A DNA stretch of 64,000 nucleotides. Source: CAWUKT01 sp963923035 (lineage in GTDB: Bacteria > Bacteroidota > Bacteroidia > J057 > JADKCL01). A model generated the notes under the pieces. That model saw only the letters and a list, made by a program, of their open reading frames with translations. It was not told the DNA's origin and did no database searches. Made by a program: the position numbers and the translations under genes. This document shows, one piece after another, positions 17,819-26,660 of this stretch (position 1 is its first letter; each line of letters opens with the position of its first letter). The stretch is from NCBI GenBank assembly GCA_963923035.1, contig CAWUKT010000025.1:17897-81896 (forward strand), given 5' to 3'.

Positions 17819-19318
17819 ATGAAAACCTCAATCATTTTTACCCTCTTATTGTACTTTTCGTGCCCTTTCGTCTCGGCTCAGGTCTTCGACGGAATGTTTC
17901 TCGGGCCCGAAACCCAGCTGGGAGACCCCAATATCAGCTACGGCAACCCGGAATTTTCCCCCGACGGCAAGTACATGATCTGGTTCGAGCACGATACCCT
18001 GCTCCCTTCGGGGGAAGCCTACGGCAAGATGTGGCATTGTGGCATCGACATCGATACCAAGGCCCTGATTCCTGCGGATGGAAAAGGCTATTTGGCGTTC
18101 AATTCGTCGACCTATAAGCGGGCCAATATTGGGATTGATTCCAATGGGCCGTACTATGTCGGCGTCAACCTCGCCGGGCGTTTTGTGAAGGTCGAGATCA
18201 CGGGCAATACCACGGGAACCAAGACCATCCTGCCTACGGCCCCGGATGTGCAGCGCCGCGGCATTTTTCCTTCGAAAAATCCCAATAGCAGCAAGCAGTA
18301 CGTCTTTTATTTCCGGGCCGATGACTATCCCTTGCCCGGCGATGCCGATTCCATCGATGTGCGCTTCATCGACCTCGACTTTCCCACCAAGGAAATCCTG
18401 GTGGAACGTCAGTATGAGCCCGCCGGAGGCGGCTGGGCGGCCATGGACCTGGCGGTTCCCCGCTGGTTCAATGACCTCCACGAATTCACCTACGGTTATT
18501 TTGATGCGAACAACCGCAACCAGACCCGCCTCGTGGAGATCACTTCCGACACCAATTTTACAACCACGAACATCACCAATGATGCGGTCCAACACAATGA
18601 TCCCAGCCCGTTTTACTACCAAAACAAGCGGTATATCATGCCTGGGATCAATGGAGGACTGGAAATTCGGACCTACCGCGAGCCTTTCATCGGCAATATC
18701 TTCAACCAGTTCCAAAGCTCGATTCCGGATACTTCCCTGTCCTTCCTCGACCAGCCCTGCCGGGCCCTGTCCAATGAGCCGTTTGTGATCAACGGCAATT
18801 ACTATTCGGTCTTTTTGCTCAGCGACTGTGCGCAGGGCGGTGCCTTCGTCAACAGCCGCGGCGAAGTCTGGCTGCACAAAATTGATGGCTCGTCCTCTCC
18901 CCTGCTGGTGCGCGTGAGTGAACCGGATACCGTCAATGTCATCAACGAACCCGAAGTGGTGTCCAATGGCCAAAAGGCCTGGCTGGTCTATTCCAAGTTT
19001 CCCATCGGCCAATTTTCCCAGGGCCAGGACCGCATGTTCATGAAACTGCTGCGGGTACTCCCGACGCCCACTTCCAAGATGGAACCGACGGGCGGGCCGC
19101 AAGTGGCGCCCAACCCGACTGCCGGCGTGAGCCGCCTCAATTGGCCGGGACAGGTACCGGAGTTCAGCCTCCAGGTCACGGACATGACAGGTCGGACCAT
19201 TCTGGAGGCCGAAAATACCAGTGAGATTGACCTCTCCACCCATCCCGCCGGCCTTTATTTCCTGAAAGTACGGGCTGCGGATGGCCAAGAATATGCTTAC
19301 CGCATCGTACGAAATTGA
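17819..19318 (+). CDS. Secreted beta-propeller-like protein with T9SS domain
   Basis: This 499-residue protein has a signal peptide (1-20, ending in VSAQ). It contains a motif typical of PD40 or TolB-type blades ('GNPEFSPDGKYMIWFEHDTL') and later blade-like segments, including 'SRGEVWLHKIDG' and 'EPEVVSNGQKAWLVYSKFP', suggesting a propeller. The end is a T9SS type A domain ('PQVAPNPTAGVSRLNWPG', 'MTGRTILEAENTSEIDLS', 'AGLYFLKVRAADGQEYAYRI'). No catalytic triad is recognisable. A strong terminator follows the stop. Confidence 0.85.
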   Translation: MKTSIIFTLLLYFSCPFVSAQVFDGMFLGPETQLGDPNISYGNPEFSPDGKYMIWFEHDTLLPSGEAYGKMWHCGIDIDTKALIPADGKGYLAFNSSTYKRANIGIDSNGPYYVGVNLAGRFVKVEITGNTTGTKTILPTAPDVQRRGIFPSKNPNSSKQYVFYFRADDYPLPGDADSIDVRFIDLDFPTKEILVERQYEPAGGGWAAMDLAVPRWFNDLHEFTYGYFDANNRNQTRLVEITSDTNFTTTNITNDAVQHNDPSPFYYQNKRYIMPGINGGLEIRTYREPFIGNIFNQFQSSIPDTSLSFLDQPCRALSNEPFVINGNYYSVFLLSDCAQGGAFVNSRGEVWLHKIDGSSSPLLVRVSEPDTVNVINEPEVVSNGQKAWLVYSKFPIGQFSQGQDRMFMKLLRVLPTPTSKMEPTGGPQVAPNPTAGVSRLNWPGQVPEFSLQVTDMTGRTILEAENTSEIDLSTHPAGLYFLKVRAADGQEYAYRIVRN

Positions 19319-19340
19319 GATTTTTCTTGAACGTAGTTGT

Positions 19341-19373
19341 CCCGAACCGCTCCGGCGGTTTGGGGATTTTTTT
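19341..19373 (+). terminator. Rho-independent terminator of the propeller gene
   Basis: A 10-bp stem (CCCGAACCGC, one G-U pair) with a TCCG loop is followed by GA and seven Ts. It lies 23 bp after the stop. Confidence 0.88.
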
Positions 19374-19396
19374 CTTCAATATCCCCAACCCATCAT

Positions 19397-19777
19397 TCAA
19401 TTTCCATTCCCGAACAACTGCCCCCAGGGAATCACAAAGGGCAACAGCGCCACCCATACCACGAAAAACCACGCCATCGCGCGGGGAAAATTCTGGCCCT
19501 GCATGACGGCGGGCAATGCGACCACCAGCAGCCAGCTTCCTTTGTAAATCAATTGGAAGAGGAGCACGAGGGACATTTGGCGGGGGAGAAATAAACCTAT
19601 GGCGGACAGGAGGAAGATGGCTCCCCACAGGGCCCCGACGAGGCGGATGGCTTCCGAATAGGCAAATCCCTGGGTGAAAACGGTGGCGTGGGCAGTTTTC
19701 GGGAAAAAGAGACTGGAAATGCTGATCCAGCCGGCCACCAGGACATTGGCGGCGTACATGAGTTTCATCGTGATCAT
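19397..19777 (-). CDS. Four-helix membrane protein of unknown function
   Basis: The protein has 126 residues from the ATG at 19777; starts at 19795 or 19768 are alternatives. Four hydrophobic segments are visible: around 'LMYAANVLVAGWISISSLF', 'LVGALWGAIFLLSAIGLFL', 'SLVLLFQLIYKGSWLLVVAL' and 'AMAWFFVVWVALLPFVIPWG'. Similar small proteins occur widely in Bacteroidota without assigned function. The gene lies 57 bp downstream of the DUF2141 gene on the same strand. Confidence 0.7.
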   Translation of the reverse strand: MITMKLMYAANVLVAGWISISSLFFPKTAHATVFTQGFAYSEAIRLVGALWGAIFLLSAIGLFLPRQMSLVLLFQLIYKGSWLLVVALPAVMQGQNFPRAMAWFFVVWVALLPFVIPWGQLFGNGN

Positions 19778-19804
19778 GGGACCAAGATCACGCAAGGCTC
19801 ACAG

Positions 19805-19823
19805 AACCCGGCTAACCCGGGTT
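19805..19823 (-). terminator. Inverted repeat after the DUF2141 gene
   Basis: AACCCGG / CCGGGTT is a 7-bp stem with a 5-nt loop, 11 bp beyond the DUF2141 stop. It lacks a T-run, so it could be an attenuator or an mRNA-stabilising hairpin instead of a terminator. Confidence 0.35.
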
Positions 19824-19834
19824 AGGAAATGCAA

Positions 19835-20254
19835 TCAATCGATTTCGATGGAGATGGTCTTGGAGCTGCCGGTGAAACTGAAGCTGCAAGACTCGAAGGA
19901 AGGCGGACCGAAGGTCCCGGAGGCGTTGTTGGAAAAGCCGTAGTCTTCGGTGGGCATGCCGAAAAAGTTGGTGTTGAGCTCGCGGTTGCGGTCCTCGTCG
20001 TGGTAAATGGCCACGGAGTAAGTACCCCGGGGAAGATTGGAAAACCGAATGGTTTGGGATTCGCCCGTCACCGGAACTTCCCTCTTTTGGTAGGCATACT
20101 CATCGTCCGGGAACTCTTTGGACTGGTTGAACACCGCGATCCGGATATTGCCTTCCACCTCCTCAATTCCCTTCACTTTCACATCCAGATTCTGGGCCAT
20201 CCCCATTCCGATACCCAAAATTCCCAAGGTCAGAACCAACAAAGTCTTTTTCAT
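19835..20254 (-). CDS. DUF2141 family secreted protein
   Basis: The protein has 139 residues with a signal peptide (1-21, ending in GMAQ). The DUF2141 pattern is clear: 'GNIRIAVFNQSKEFPDDEY', 'FSNLPRGTYSVAIYHDEDRN', 'ELNTNFFGMPTEDYGFSNNA', 'FGPPSFESCSFSF'. Family members are periplasmic or surface beta-sandwich proteins of unknown function with a conserved 'HDxNxNGxxDxNxxGxPxEGxGFSN' core, largely retained here. No T9SS domain is present, so it probably stays in the periplasm. Confidence 0.92.
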   Translation of the reverse strand: MKKTLLVLTLGILGIGMGMAQNLDVKVKGIEEVEGNIRIAVFNQSKEFPDDEYAYQKREVPVTGESQTIRFSNLPRGTYSVAIYHDEDRNRELNTNFFGMPTEDYGFSNNASGTFGPPSFESCSFSFTGSSKTISIEID

Positions 20255-20319
20255 ACCCCATTACAACGAGAATTCCTTCGGCTTAGTTTGGACGATGAGG
20301 ACATTTTTCCCCGGAAAAT

Positions 20320-20354
20320 AAAAAAAACCGCCCCAGAGGGATTCCCCGGGGCGG
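20320..20354 (-). terminator. Rho-independent terminator of the Omp28-like gene
   Basis: On the minus strand CCGCCCC / GGGGCGG forms a 7-bp stem with additional pairing in the loop, then eight Ts. It is 20 bp after the stop. Confidence 0.9.
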
Positions 20355-20374
20355 CCGTTCTGAGACGAAATTGC

Positions 20375-22357
20375 TTACCTGCTTATAATTAGCTTTTCGT
20401 TGAATTGTCCGAGTTCGGAATCTACGCGGATGAAGTAGGCTCCGGCGGGCAAGTCAGCAGCGTTGAACCAGACCTTGTGCTCACCCGGGGTGAAGCGGGC
20501 TTCCTTCATGACCTGGACCAATTGGCCTTGCATGTTGTAGATGGAGAAGTTGGCCTGGGTGGCTTTGTGGAATTCAACCGAGATCGCGCCAATTCCAGAG
20601 GCGGGGTTCGGGAACACACCCAGAGAGCGGCTTTCTTCGATCGGAGCAGCGGCGGAGACGCCGTTGTCGGGACCAGCAGCAGCTACGTTCAGGACTTCGT
20701 TCCGCTTGTAGTTGTCGTCGTAGCGGACGAGAGCACCTACCAGACGCATGTCGTTGATGTCAATTCCCGCGTCGAGCGTGAAACTGAACTGCTCTACGAA
20801 GACGTCGCCGGGGTTGACCGTCGAGGGGATGGTGCCGGTCTGACCGAAGCCGGTCAGGGGCAGCTGGCGCACGACGCCGTCGATGCTGCGGGAACCATGC
20901 TTCACATTGTCTTCTACTACGTAGAGGACGAAGCGCAGGTCACCCATTGCGTAGTCGACAAAGCGGGAGACCAATTGGCCGGTGACTTCGCGGGTCGCGG
21001 GATCAAACTGGTTGTAGACCTCTACGCTGACCGGGGTCAGGGCGTTCAGGCGGTTGGTTACATCGGTGTTCCAGCTGGCGGAGTTGACAACCGGATTCTG
21101 GCCGAAGGTACGGCCGGCACGGTCAACCATGCCCATCGGAATGCCCACCACGTTGAAGAAGGTGTTCAGGCCGGTGCTGTTGTTGACCAGAGAGGTAGAA
21201 CCCGTCAGGTGAACCTGCACCGGGAATACCTGGTTAGGCCAGCTCGACACGAGGTCGTCGGCGTCGTCCATACCGTAAGCGGTACAGCCACAAGCGGTTC
21301 CCTGGAAGGTTTCCACGAGGATGTTCTTCGGAGCGCTGTTGCCGATCATGGTGACCAGATCGATGTCAAAGGTGTCGTTGTCGGTTTGGAGGTCGCCGTT
21401 ACCATTCAGGTCGCTGATCCAAACTTTGAGGTGGTAGCCCTGGCCTGCGGTGGGGAAGTCCAGGACGTTCGGGATGACGTATTCAAATTCACCGCCGTGG
21501 GCGGTCAGGTAGAGCGTGTTGAGGCTCTGGGTGTTGACCGGACCGTTGTCCAACTGGTAGTTGAGGTCAAAGGTGGTCACACTGTTCTTTCCGTAGTTCT
21601 TGATGGTACCGCTGAGGTCATAGGTGCCAGCGGCCAGAGAGGGGCTGATGTTGATGTCTTCGGTGCCAAGGTCCCAATCGAACTGGGTGCCGGTGCGGTA
21701 GTCAAAGACGAAGTCGTCGAGGATGACCGACTGCAGGTCGGGGAACTGGGTCATGGGCGAGCTCTGGATCATGTGGCCATCGGTTCCCGATGCGTTTTCA
21801 CATCCGAGTGTTCCATCGGTGGCGAAGGGGCTGGAAACAGATTCGTCCCATACGATGTCGAAGCTGGCGCCTTCGTACAAGCGGAGGGTCATGGTGACAG
21901 AAGCGGCCGTAGACTTCCGGGTGACATTGTCCCACTGGATACAAATGACACGGTGAGGCGCAGCGCCATACTCCCAGGTGCGCACGACGCCACCGGAGTT
22001 CAATTCGAAGTCGTCCCAAAAAGCGTAAATGGCATTGTTGGGGCCGCCAGGATCCGGAATGGCAGTGTTGCTTCCGTAGCTGACGGTGGCATTCTGATCG
22101 AAGGTGATGTAACCATTGTCAGAAACCTTGTAGCCATTCACAGACTGGCCAAAGAAGTTCCAGGTGAACGGCAGGTTGATCCAGGAAGAAAGGACGTCGT
22201 CTCCTGATGTCAGAAGATCGACATTCAAATCGGTCTGGTTGTAGTCATAAGGAGGCGCAGAGCCTTCCTCATAGATGAAGAAATAGTCTTGGGCGGGGAG
22301 CAGGTTGCCCACCATGACGAGCGTACAAGCAAACAGTAATCGTCTAAGTTTTTGCAT
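20375..22357 (-). CDS. Omp28-related secreted protein with T9SS domain
   Basis: The protein has 660 residues, with signal peptide residues 1-22 (ending in LPAQ). The N-terminal part (about 25-200) contains 'WINLPFTWNFFGQSVNGYKV' and 'VSDNGYITFDQNA', typical of a secreted sandwich domain. The central part carries an Omp28-like thioredoxin-fold start, 'ILVETFQGTACGCTAYGMDD', with a CGC where Omp28 homologues have a CxxC, and then 'FPVQVHLTGSTSL' and 'FFNVVGIPMGMVDRAGR'. The end is a T9SS type A domain ('SLGVFPNPASGIGAISVEF'). Function is unknown. The codon pattern is biased, as for highly expressed genes. Confidence 0.87.
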   Translation of the reverse strand: MQKLRRLLFACTLVMVGNLLPAQDYFFIYEEGSAPPYDYNQTDLNVDLLTSGDDVLSSWINLPFTWNFFGQSVNGYKVSDNGYITFDQNATVSYGSNTAIPDPGGPNNAIYAFWDDFELNSGGVVRTWEYGAAPHRVICIQWDNVTRKSTAASVTMTLRLYEGASFDIVWDESVSSPFATDGTLGCENASGTDGHMIQSSPMTQFPDLQSVILDDFVFDYRTGTQFDWDLGTEDINISPSLAAGTYDLSGTIKNYGKNSVTTFDLNYQLDNGPVNTQSLNTLYLTAHGGEFEYVIPNVLDFPTAGQGYHLKVWISDLNGNGDLQTDNDTFDIDLVTMIGNSAPKNILVETFQGTACGCTAYGMDDADDLVSSWPNQVFPVQVHLTGSTSLVNNSTGLNTFFNVVGIPMGMVDRAGRTFGQNPVVNSASWNTDVTNRLNALTPVSVEVYNQFDPATREVTGQLVSRFVDYAMGDLRFVLYVVEDNVKHGSRSIDGVVRQLPLTGFGQTGTIPSTVNPGDVFVEQFSFTLDAGIDINDMRLVGALVRYDDNYKRNEVLNVAAAGPDNGVSAAAPIEESRSLGVFPNPASGIGAISVEFHKATQANFSIYNMQGQLVQVMKEARFTPGEHKVWFNAADLPAGAYFIRVDSELGQFNEKLIISR

Positions 22358-22835
22358 AGTCTGGATTTCGGGTTAACAAAAAACAAGGAAAACAGAATCC
22401 TTGCCCAAAGAACGTGGGTTAGTACTCGGCGTATTCCAAACAAATGATGATAAGTAGTGTCACCATGAATATAGGCATAAAAAGTCGTGGAATAGAAAAT
22501 CAGGGATGAGTGGTGCGAATGTGGTAACCAACGGTCATTTCCCCCTCATGTTTGGTGGCCCTTTGTGAAGGAATGGTCCCCCCACCTGACTGAACGGTAC
22601 ATCCCTCCGGACTGGTAGCCCCAACTGCCCAAACCAACCTAAAAGCTGCGTGAAAATGGAGTCAAATCCCTTCCCCAGGAAAATATTTCAACTTTAGAAC
22701 TAATTAATTTTAGGCCTTTGGGGGGAGAGAGGGGACATTTTGACGGGGAATTCCAGATATATTCAAAATAAGGCCGAACCAAACGCCCAACTTTTTGTTT
22801 AACCTTCATTAGGAAAAAGTAAAACACAAAACGTT
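22358..22835. other. Divergent promoter region of the Omp28-like and rhodopsin genes
   Basis: About 480 bp without a gene. The right half is AT-rich, with a 'TTTTTGTTTAACCTTC' segment 40-50 nt before the rhodopsin start that could be part of its promoter. No exact TAnnTTTG was found close to the start. Confidence 0.5.
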
Positions 22836-23591
22836 ATGGTATTTGCAGATGTACTTACATTGCCCAAGAACGACCCAGTAGCCTTTACTTTTTTCACTGG
22901 CTACATGGCGATGTTCGCGGCTTCGGTCTTCTTCTTCTTTGAGAGAGGCCGGGTCGACAACAAGTGGAAGACCTCTATGCTGGTATCCGGTCTGATTACC
23001 GGTATCGCAGCGGTCCACTACTATTACATGCGGGATTATTACCAGGCCACTGGTGAGAACCCCACCGTCCTCCGCTACATTGACTGGACCCTTACGGTGC
23101 CGTTGATGTGTATCGAATTCTATCTCCTCCTGCGTCCCGCCGGAGCAAAGAGCAGCCTCCTTGTAAAGCTAATTGGTGCCTCAGCCCTAATGCTTGTTGC
23201 CGGTTATATCGGTGAAGCATTCACGGATGGATCCATGGCTCACTCCGTTATTTGGGGTGTGATCTCCACCATCGGTTACGTTTACATCCTGTATTCGGCC
23301 TGGTTTGGTGAAATCAAGCAGCTGGCTGCTAACAACTCTTCTCCCAAAGTACAGAAAGGTATCAAGGCTCTGGCTTGGTTCGTTCTGGTTGGTTGGGCCA
23401 TCTACCCGATCGGCTACATGGCCATGCCTGGTGGTTGGCTGGGTGCTGACGGCGCTGGTCTCCTCCGTCCGTCTGACCTGGACCTCGTTTACAACGTTGG
23501 TGACGCCATCAACAAGATCGGCTTCGGTCTGGTTGTCTACGGTATCGCTATCAACGAGTCCCGGAAGGCTTCTGCCGCTACCGCAGCTTAA
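22836..23591 (+). CDS. Proteorhodopsin-type light-driven proton pump
   Basis: This is a seven-helix microbial rhodopsin of 251 residues. Helix C reads 'RYIDWTLTVPLMCIEFYLLL', with D83 (counter-ion/acceptor), T87 and E94 (cytoplasmic donor). That is the DTE set of outward proton pumps; the NDQ motif of sodium pumps is absent. H61 matches the conserved helix-B histidine that pairs with the acceptor in proteorhodopsins. The spectral-tuning site (105 in GPR) is M91, usually associated with green absorption. K227 in 'GDAINKIGF' is the retinal lysine. G141 in helix E might form a carotenoid-accepting fenestration, which needs alignment. No retinal-synthesis gene (blh) or crt gene is nearby. The gene is monocistronic with its own terminator. 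Confidence 0.97.
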   Translation: MVFADVLTLPKNDPVAFTFFTGYMAMFAASVFFFFERGRVDNKWKTSMLVSGLITGIAAVHYYYMRDYYQATGENPTVLRYIDWTLTVPLMCIEFYLLLRPAGAKSSLLVKLIGASALMLVAGYIGEAFTDGSMAHSVIWGVISTIGYVYILYSAWFGEIKQLAANNSSPKVQKGIKALAWFVLVGWAIYPIGYMAMPGGWLGADGAGLLRPSDLDLVYNVGDAINKIGFGLVVYGIAINESRKASAATAA

Positions 23592-23610
23592 GTTGTCCTC
23601 GATCAAGAAT

Positions 23611-23645
23611 AAAAAGGGATGCCCACCGGGTTTCCCTTTTTTTCT
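23611..23645 (+). terminator. Rho-independent terminator of the rhodopsin gene
   Basis: AAAAAGGGA pairs with TCCCTTTTT around an inner GCCC-ACC-GGGT hairpin, followed by a T-run. It starts 19 bp after the stop. Confidence 0.9.
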
Positions 23646-24205
23646 TTTGTTTCCTCCAGCCCCCTCCCCTTCTTTCGTTTTTCTGATTTGTCCTATCTCT
23701 TCATTGTCCCTTCTACCTGCTGAGCGTTCCTGATTTTCCTTTCCCTTCGTCTCCTCCCTTTATTTCCCCTTCCTTTCTCTCACTCCCTTCATTTCCCCAG
23801 ACCAATCCCTTCCAATTCTCCTTCCTCCATTCTTTCCCTCCAATCCATCTGACATTTTCCCACTCCCATTTACCTTCCCTCACTTATCATGCTCCTCAAC
23901 CTTCCAGTGACTCCTCCCTCCTTTCGGTTAACCGTTTCTCCTATCTCACATCAATAAAATGCCAGGTGGGAAACAGCTTGAGCAGGAAAAAAGATGCCGG
24001 GGTCAAGGGAAGACGAATGATCATAGCCGTGATGCCTCAATCCTAAAAGTACGGATCAATTCCTGGGCCCAAACTCGCTACGCCCAATTGGCGATGTACT
24101 CCTTATATAGATGGGTTGAGTTCGGAATACTGGGGCCATTCTCAGTACGCCATATCCATCCGTCCATTTGATTGGGGAGTGGAAGATCAAAGAATTGCAG
24201 GTAAC

Positions 24206-24235
24206 AAAAAAGGGCCTCTCAAACGAGAGACCCTT
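24206..24235 (-). terminator. Rho-independent terminator of the lipoprotein gene
   Basis: On the minus strand an 11-bp stem (AAGGGTCTCTC, one mismatch) with a GTTT loop is followed by six Ts. It is 25 bp past the stop. Confidence 0.88.
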
Positions 24236-24260
24236 GTTATAATAATTATGCGTAATCGAA

Positions 24261-26159
24261 TCAGGGGCAGGTCAGGTAGTTGTTCTGCTTGACACCGTCG
24301 CGGAAGGAGTTGTTGATCTTCTTGAGGGCGCCATTGATTTGACCTTTGGTGTAGGTAGTGGAGCAGCCACCGAGTACCTTGTCGGCTTCTTCGATGAGCT
24401 CGTTAACGCTCAGGCCAGCGAATACACCGTTTCGGATGAGGAGGTTACCGAAGGCGAAGTCAGCGTTGCCGAGGTTCGGGTCAACTTCGTCAAACTTCAC
24501 GTTCATCTTAGCAGTAGCCAGGCGACCAGCGAGGGTAGAAGCAAATCCACCAGTGATGCCGGGGTAGCAAGCGTTGCTGAGGTTGCCGGGGCGGCTCAGC
24601 TTGAGGCCAGCGATGGCGCCGGAACCGGAGAAGGATACGGAGATGCGGGCTACGTTGTGGGCAGCTTCACCGTTGATGAGGGTAGAGACAAACTTGTGAG
24701 AGTTGTTGCCGATCTGGGGGCATTCCCACATTTGAGTGGTTCCGTCAGCGAACTGGAAGATGATTTCGTTGTCAGCGTGGTCGTCGAGGTCGAGCATGTC
24801 GAGGCCTTCAACGGAGATGGGCTGATTGAAGTCGAAGTAGATGATACCACCAGCAGCGTCGTCATCAGGATTGTCTACGCGACCGTCGTTGTTGTTATCA
24901 CGAACGTTTTCAGCGAGGATGATGACGTTTCCGAGGGCCTGATCGTTGCGGCCAGCGGGGTTGGTTCCACCGTTGCCGATGCCGGGGCCACCGTAAGCCT
25001 GGTTGGGAGTACCGAGGTCGGTGTCTCCACCAGTCGGGTTGCTGGAGTCGAAGATGATGACATCACCGGTGCGGCCGCCGTGGTTGCTGACACCAGAGAT
25101 GGTCAGGCCAACTTCGTCGTACTGGGTGGTGATGAAGGTACCTTTGGCGAGCGGAGCGCCGTTGCCACCCGTGAGACCGTCGGTGTCGAAGTCAACTTCG
25201 AAGGACTCGGAGGGGAAAAATCCGGGGCAGAGGTTTTCGTTCGGGTTTTTGAATTTACCGTTCGGGTCAGTCAGGTTGCTGGTAAGGATTTTGCCGCCTT
25301 TGGAGGGGAGGAAGTTGTTGGCTGCCTGAGCGGAGGAGAGGGTCATGGTGTAACCGGTGGCGCAACCGAGCTGGAGACCAGCGGGGAAAGCGGAAGCGAA
25401 GAGCTGCTCACGTACGGTACCGCCGATGCCATCCTGGCCACATACACCGTAACCGCACTGGTTGAAGGTGGTGAAGTCGAGGGTACAAACTTGGGGAGCA
25501 GTACAGGGAACGTTGCACCAGGGGGTGATCAGGCCGTTGGTAGAATTCATTTGGGGGTTGTTACCGTCATTCCACTTGGTATTGTAGAGCCATACGACGT
25601 TTTCGGTGCCGGGGAGGAACTGGTTCGGGTCAGCGCTCCAGGGGCTGATCTGACCGATGGTGATCTTGGCGAGGACGACGTCACAGTCGGTGAAGTTGGT
25701 GGCAGCGACCTGGAAAGGCCAGCTGTTGACAACCGGGTTGATGTCGTCGGTGATCCAGCGGGCGTCGATGACGGGGATGCCGTTGGGGGCGAAAGTCAAG
25801 TCGGACATTTTACCAATGTAGACTTCCTGTTTGTTGGCGTACCATCCGTACTGGAGCTGGTAGCTGATTTCGAAGAGGTCTTCACCGTTGATGTCCTGGC
25901 CGTTCATCATCTTAACGCTCTGGGCCCAGGGGGTTCCGGTAGCGCCGTTGAGGGTAGAACCAGCTTGAGCCAGATCAAGGTCAATGATCGGGCTGCAAAT
26001 TTCTTCAAGGTTACGGTGCGGGCCGAGGGCGTCAGCCTGCAGGGAGGGGGATCCGTTGTTGGCAGAGTTGTCCTTGGGAGCGACGGTGTCGGGCTTACAA
26101 GAGAAGAGCACGAACGCCGTCAGGAAGGCCAAGCTCAGTGATTTAGTCAAAGATTTCAT
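24261..26159 (-). CDS. Large surface lipoprotein of unknown function
   Basis: The protein has 632 residues with a lipoprotein signal; the lipobox ends at C21 ('FVLFSCKPD'). The N-terminal half includes 'CSPIIDLDLAQAGSTLNG' and cysteine-bearing segments ('CGYGVCGQDGIGG'). A central beta-sandwich contains 'FEVDFDTDGLTGGNGAPL' and 'FITTQYDEVGLTISGVSNHG'. A potential calcium-binding stretch is 'NVRDNNNDGRVDNPDDDAAG'. The C-terminal 60 residues ('AFGNLLIRNGVFAGLSVNEL', 'YTKGQINGALKKINNSF') are helical. There is no T9SS domain, in contrast to most secreted proteins here. Codon use is strongly biased and the gene has a strong terminator, suggesting high expression. Confidence 0.85.
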   Translation of the reverse strand: MKSLTKSLSLAFLTAFVLFSCKPDTVAPKDNSANNGSPSLQADALGPHRNLEEICSPIIDLDLAQAGSTLNGATGTPWAQSVKMMNGQDINGEDLFEISYQLQYGWYANKQEVYIGKMSDLTFAPNGIPVIDARWITDDINPVVNSWPFQVAATNFTDCDVVLAKITIGQISPWSADPNQFLPGTENVVWLYNTKWNDGNNPQMNSTNGLITPWCNVPCTAPQVCTLDFTTFNQCGYGVCGQDGIGGTVREQLFASAFPAGLQLGCATGYTMTLSSAQAANNFLPSKGGKILTSNLTDPNGKFKNPNENLCPGFFPSESFEVDFDTDGLTGGNGAPLAKGTFITTQYDEVGLTISGVSNHGGRTGDVIIFDSSNPTGGDTDLGTPNQAYGGPGIGNGGTNPAGRNDQALGNVIILAENVRDNNNDGRVDNPDDDAAGGIIYFDFNQPISVEGLDMLDLDDHADNEIIFQFADGTTQMWECPQIGNNSHKFVSTLINGEAAHNVARISVSFSGSGAIAGLKLSRPGNLSNACYPGITGGFASTLAGRLATAKMNVKFDEVDPNLGNADFAFGNLLIRNGVFAGLSVNELIEEADKVLGGCSTTYTKGQINGALKKINNSFRDGVKQNNYLTCP

Positions 26160-26660
26160 TACACGCGAATTAGAATGATAGAAGTTGTTGAGAGGATTAT
26201 ACTCAGTTACTGTAGTTCAGAGTTAGTTCGACAAAAGTCAACTTTCACCGATTACATTCCAAAGATGCACTTCCATGTAATATTTTCCAAACAATTTTAA
26301 GAAAAATTGCACATTCACTTTTATTCTTTCCTCCACCCCCCATTTTCCGCAATCTGAGCCTTTTGGGACCCTTATGACAAAATATTATTCGGCTAAGAAG
26401 CGCTTTTATCACTAATAATGAGCTAAAAAGCCTTCCAAAGTCTCATTTCCCCGCCCTTCAAATATGTAGGAGTTTCGAGCTAGGGTCCAAAAATACAGAG
26501 CCAGGAAACCCCTCTTTTTACACACTTCTAACAAAAACCTTTCATAAATGCCCCTAATCCCACCCTTCCATAGTCAACACCACAGAAACCCTCCATGTAA
26601 TAAAAAAGACTAAAATGTAAATTTTTGATTTTGCTTGATGGGAACTTCCATCAAATGAGG
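26160..26660. other. AT-rich intergenic region
   Basis: About 500 bp without a gene. It contains the upstream promoter of the lipoprotein gene (minus strand) and the 3' flank of the TPR kinase. No repeats were seen apart from the inverted repeat listed separately. Confidence 0.5.
26635..26654 (-). terminator. Inverted repeat downstream of the TPR kinase
   Basis: TTGATGG / CCATCAA is a perfect 7-bp stem with a 6-nt loop, 7 bp after the kinase stop. The T-tract is poor. Its loop region contains GGGAACTTCC, similar to the core of the 21-bp arrays. Confidence 0.45.

Larger units (their letters stand above)
23592..24260. other. Intergenic region with long pyrimidine tract
   Basis: After the rhodopsin terminator, roughly 23636-23935 is extremely rich in C and T on the plus strand, with many TTCC and CCTT runs and few purines. 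No gene is supported; a 70-codon frame at 23959-24171 lacks any protein-like features. Confidence 0.55.

Noticed and set aside
20405..22207. 600-codon plus-strand frame
   Set aside because: It mirrors the Omp28-like gene on the other strand; the strong codon bias of that gene keeps the antisense frame open. No start signal or domain.
22836..23591. Sodium-pumping (NDQ) rhodopsin or halorhodopsin
   Set aside because: Helix C has D-T-E at the three motif positions, not N-D-Q or a chloride-pump motif.
23959..24171. 70-codon frame after the rhodopsin gene
   Set aside because: No protein-like composition, no promoter and no family pattern.
24339..26141. 600-codon plus-strand frame
   Set aside because: Antisense shadow of the lipoprotein gene, for the same reason.
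24261..26159. T9SS sorting domain on the large lipoprotein
   Set aside because: No PNP motif and no terminal beta-sandwich; the C-terminus is helical.
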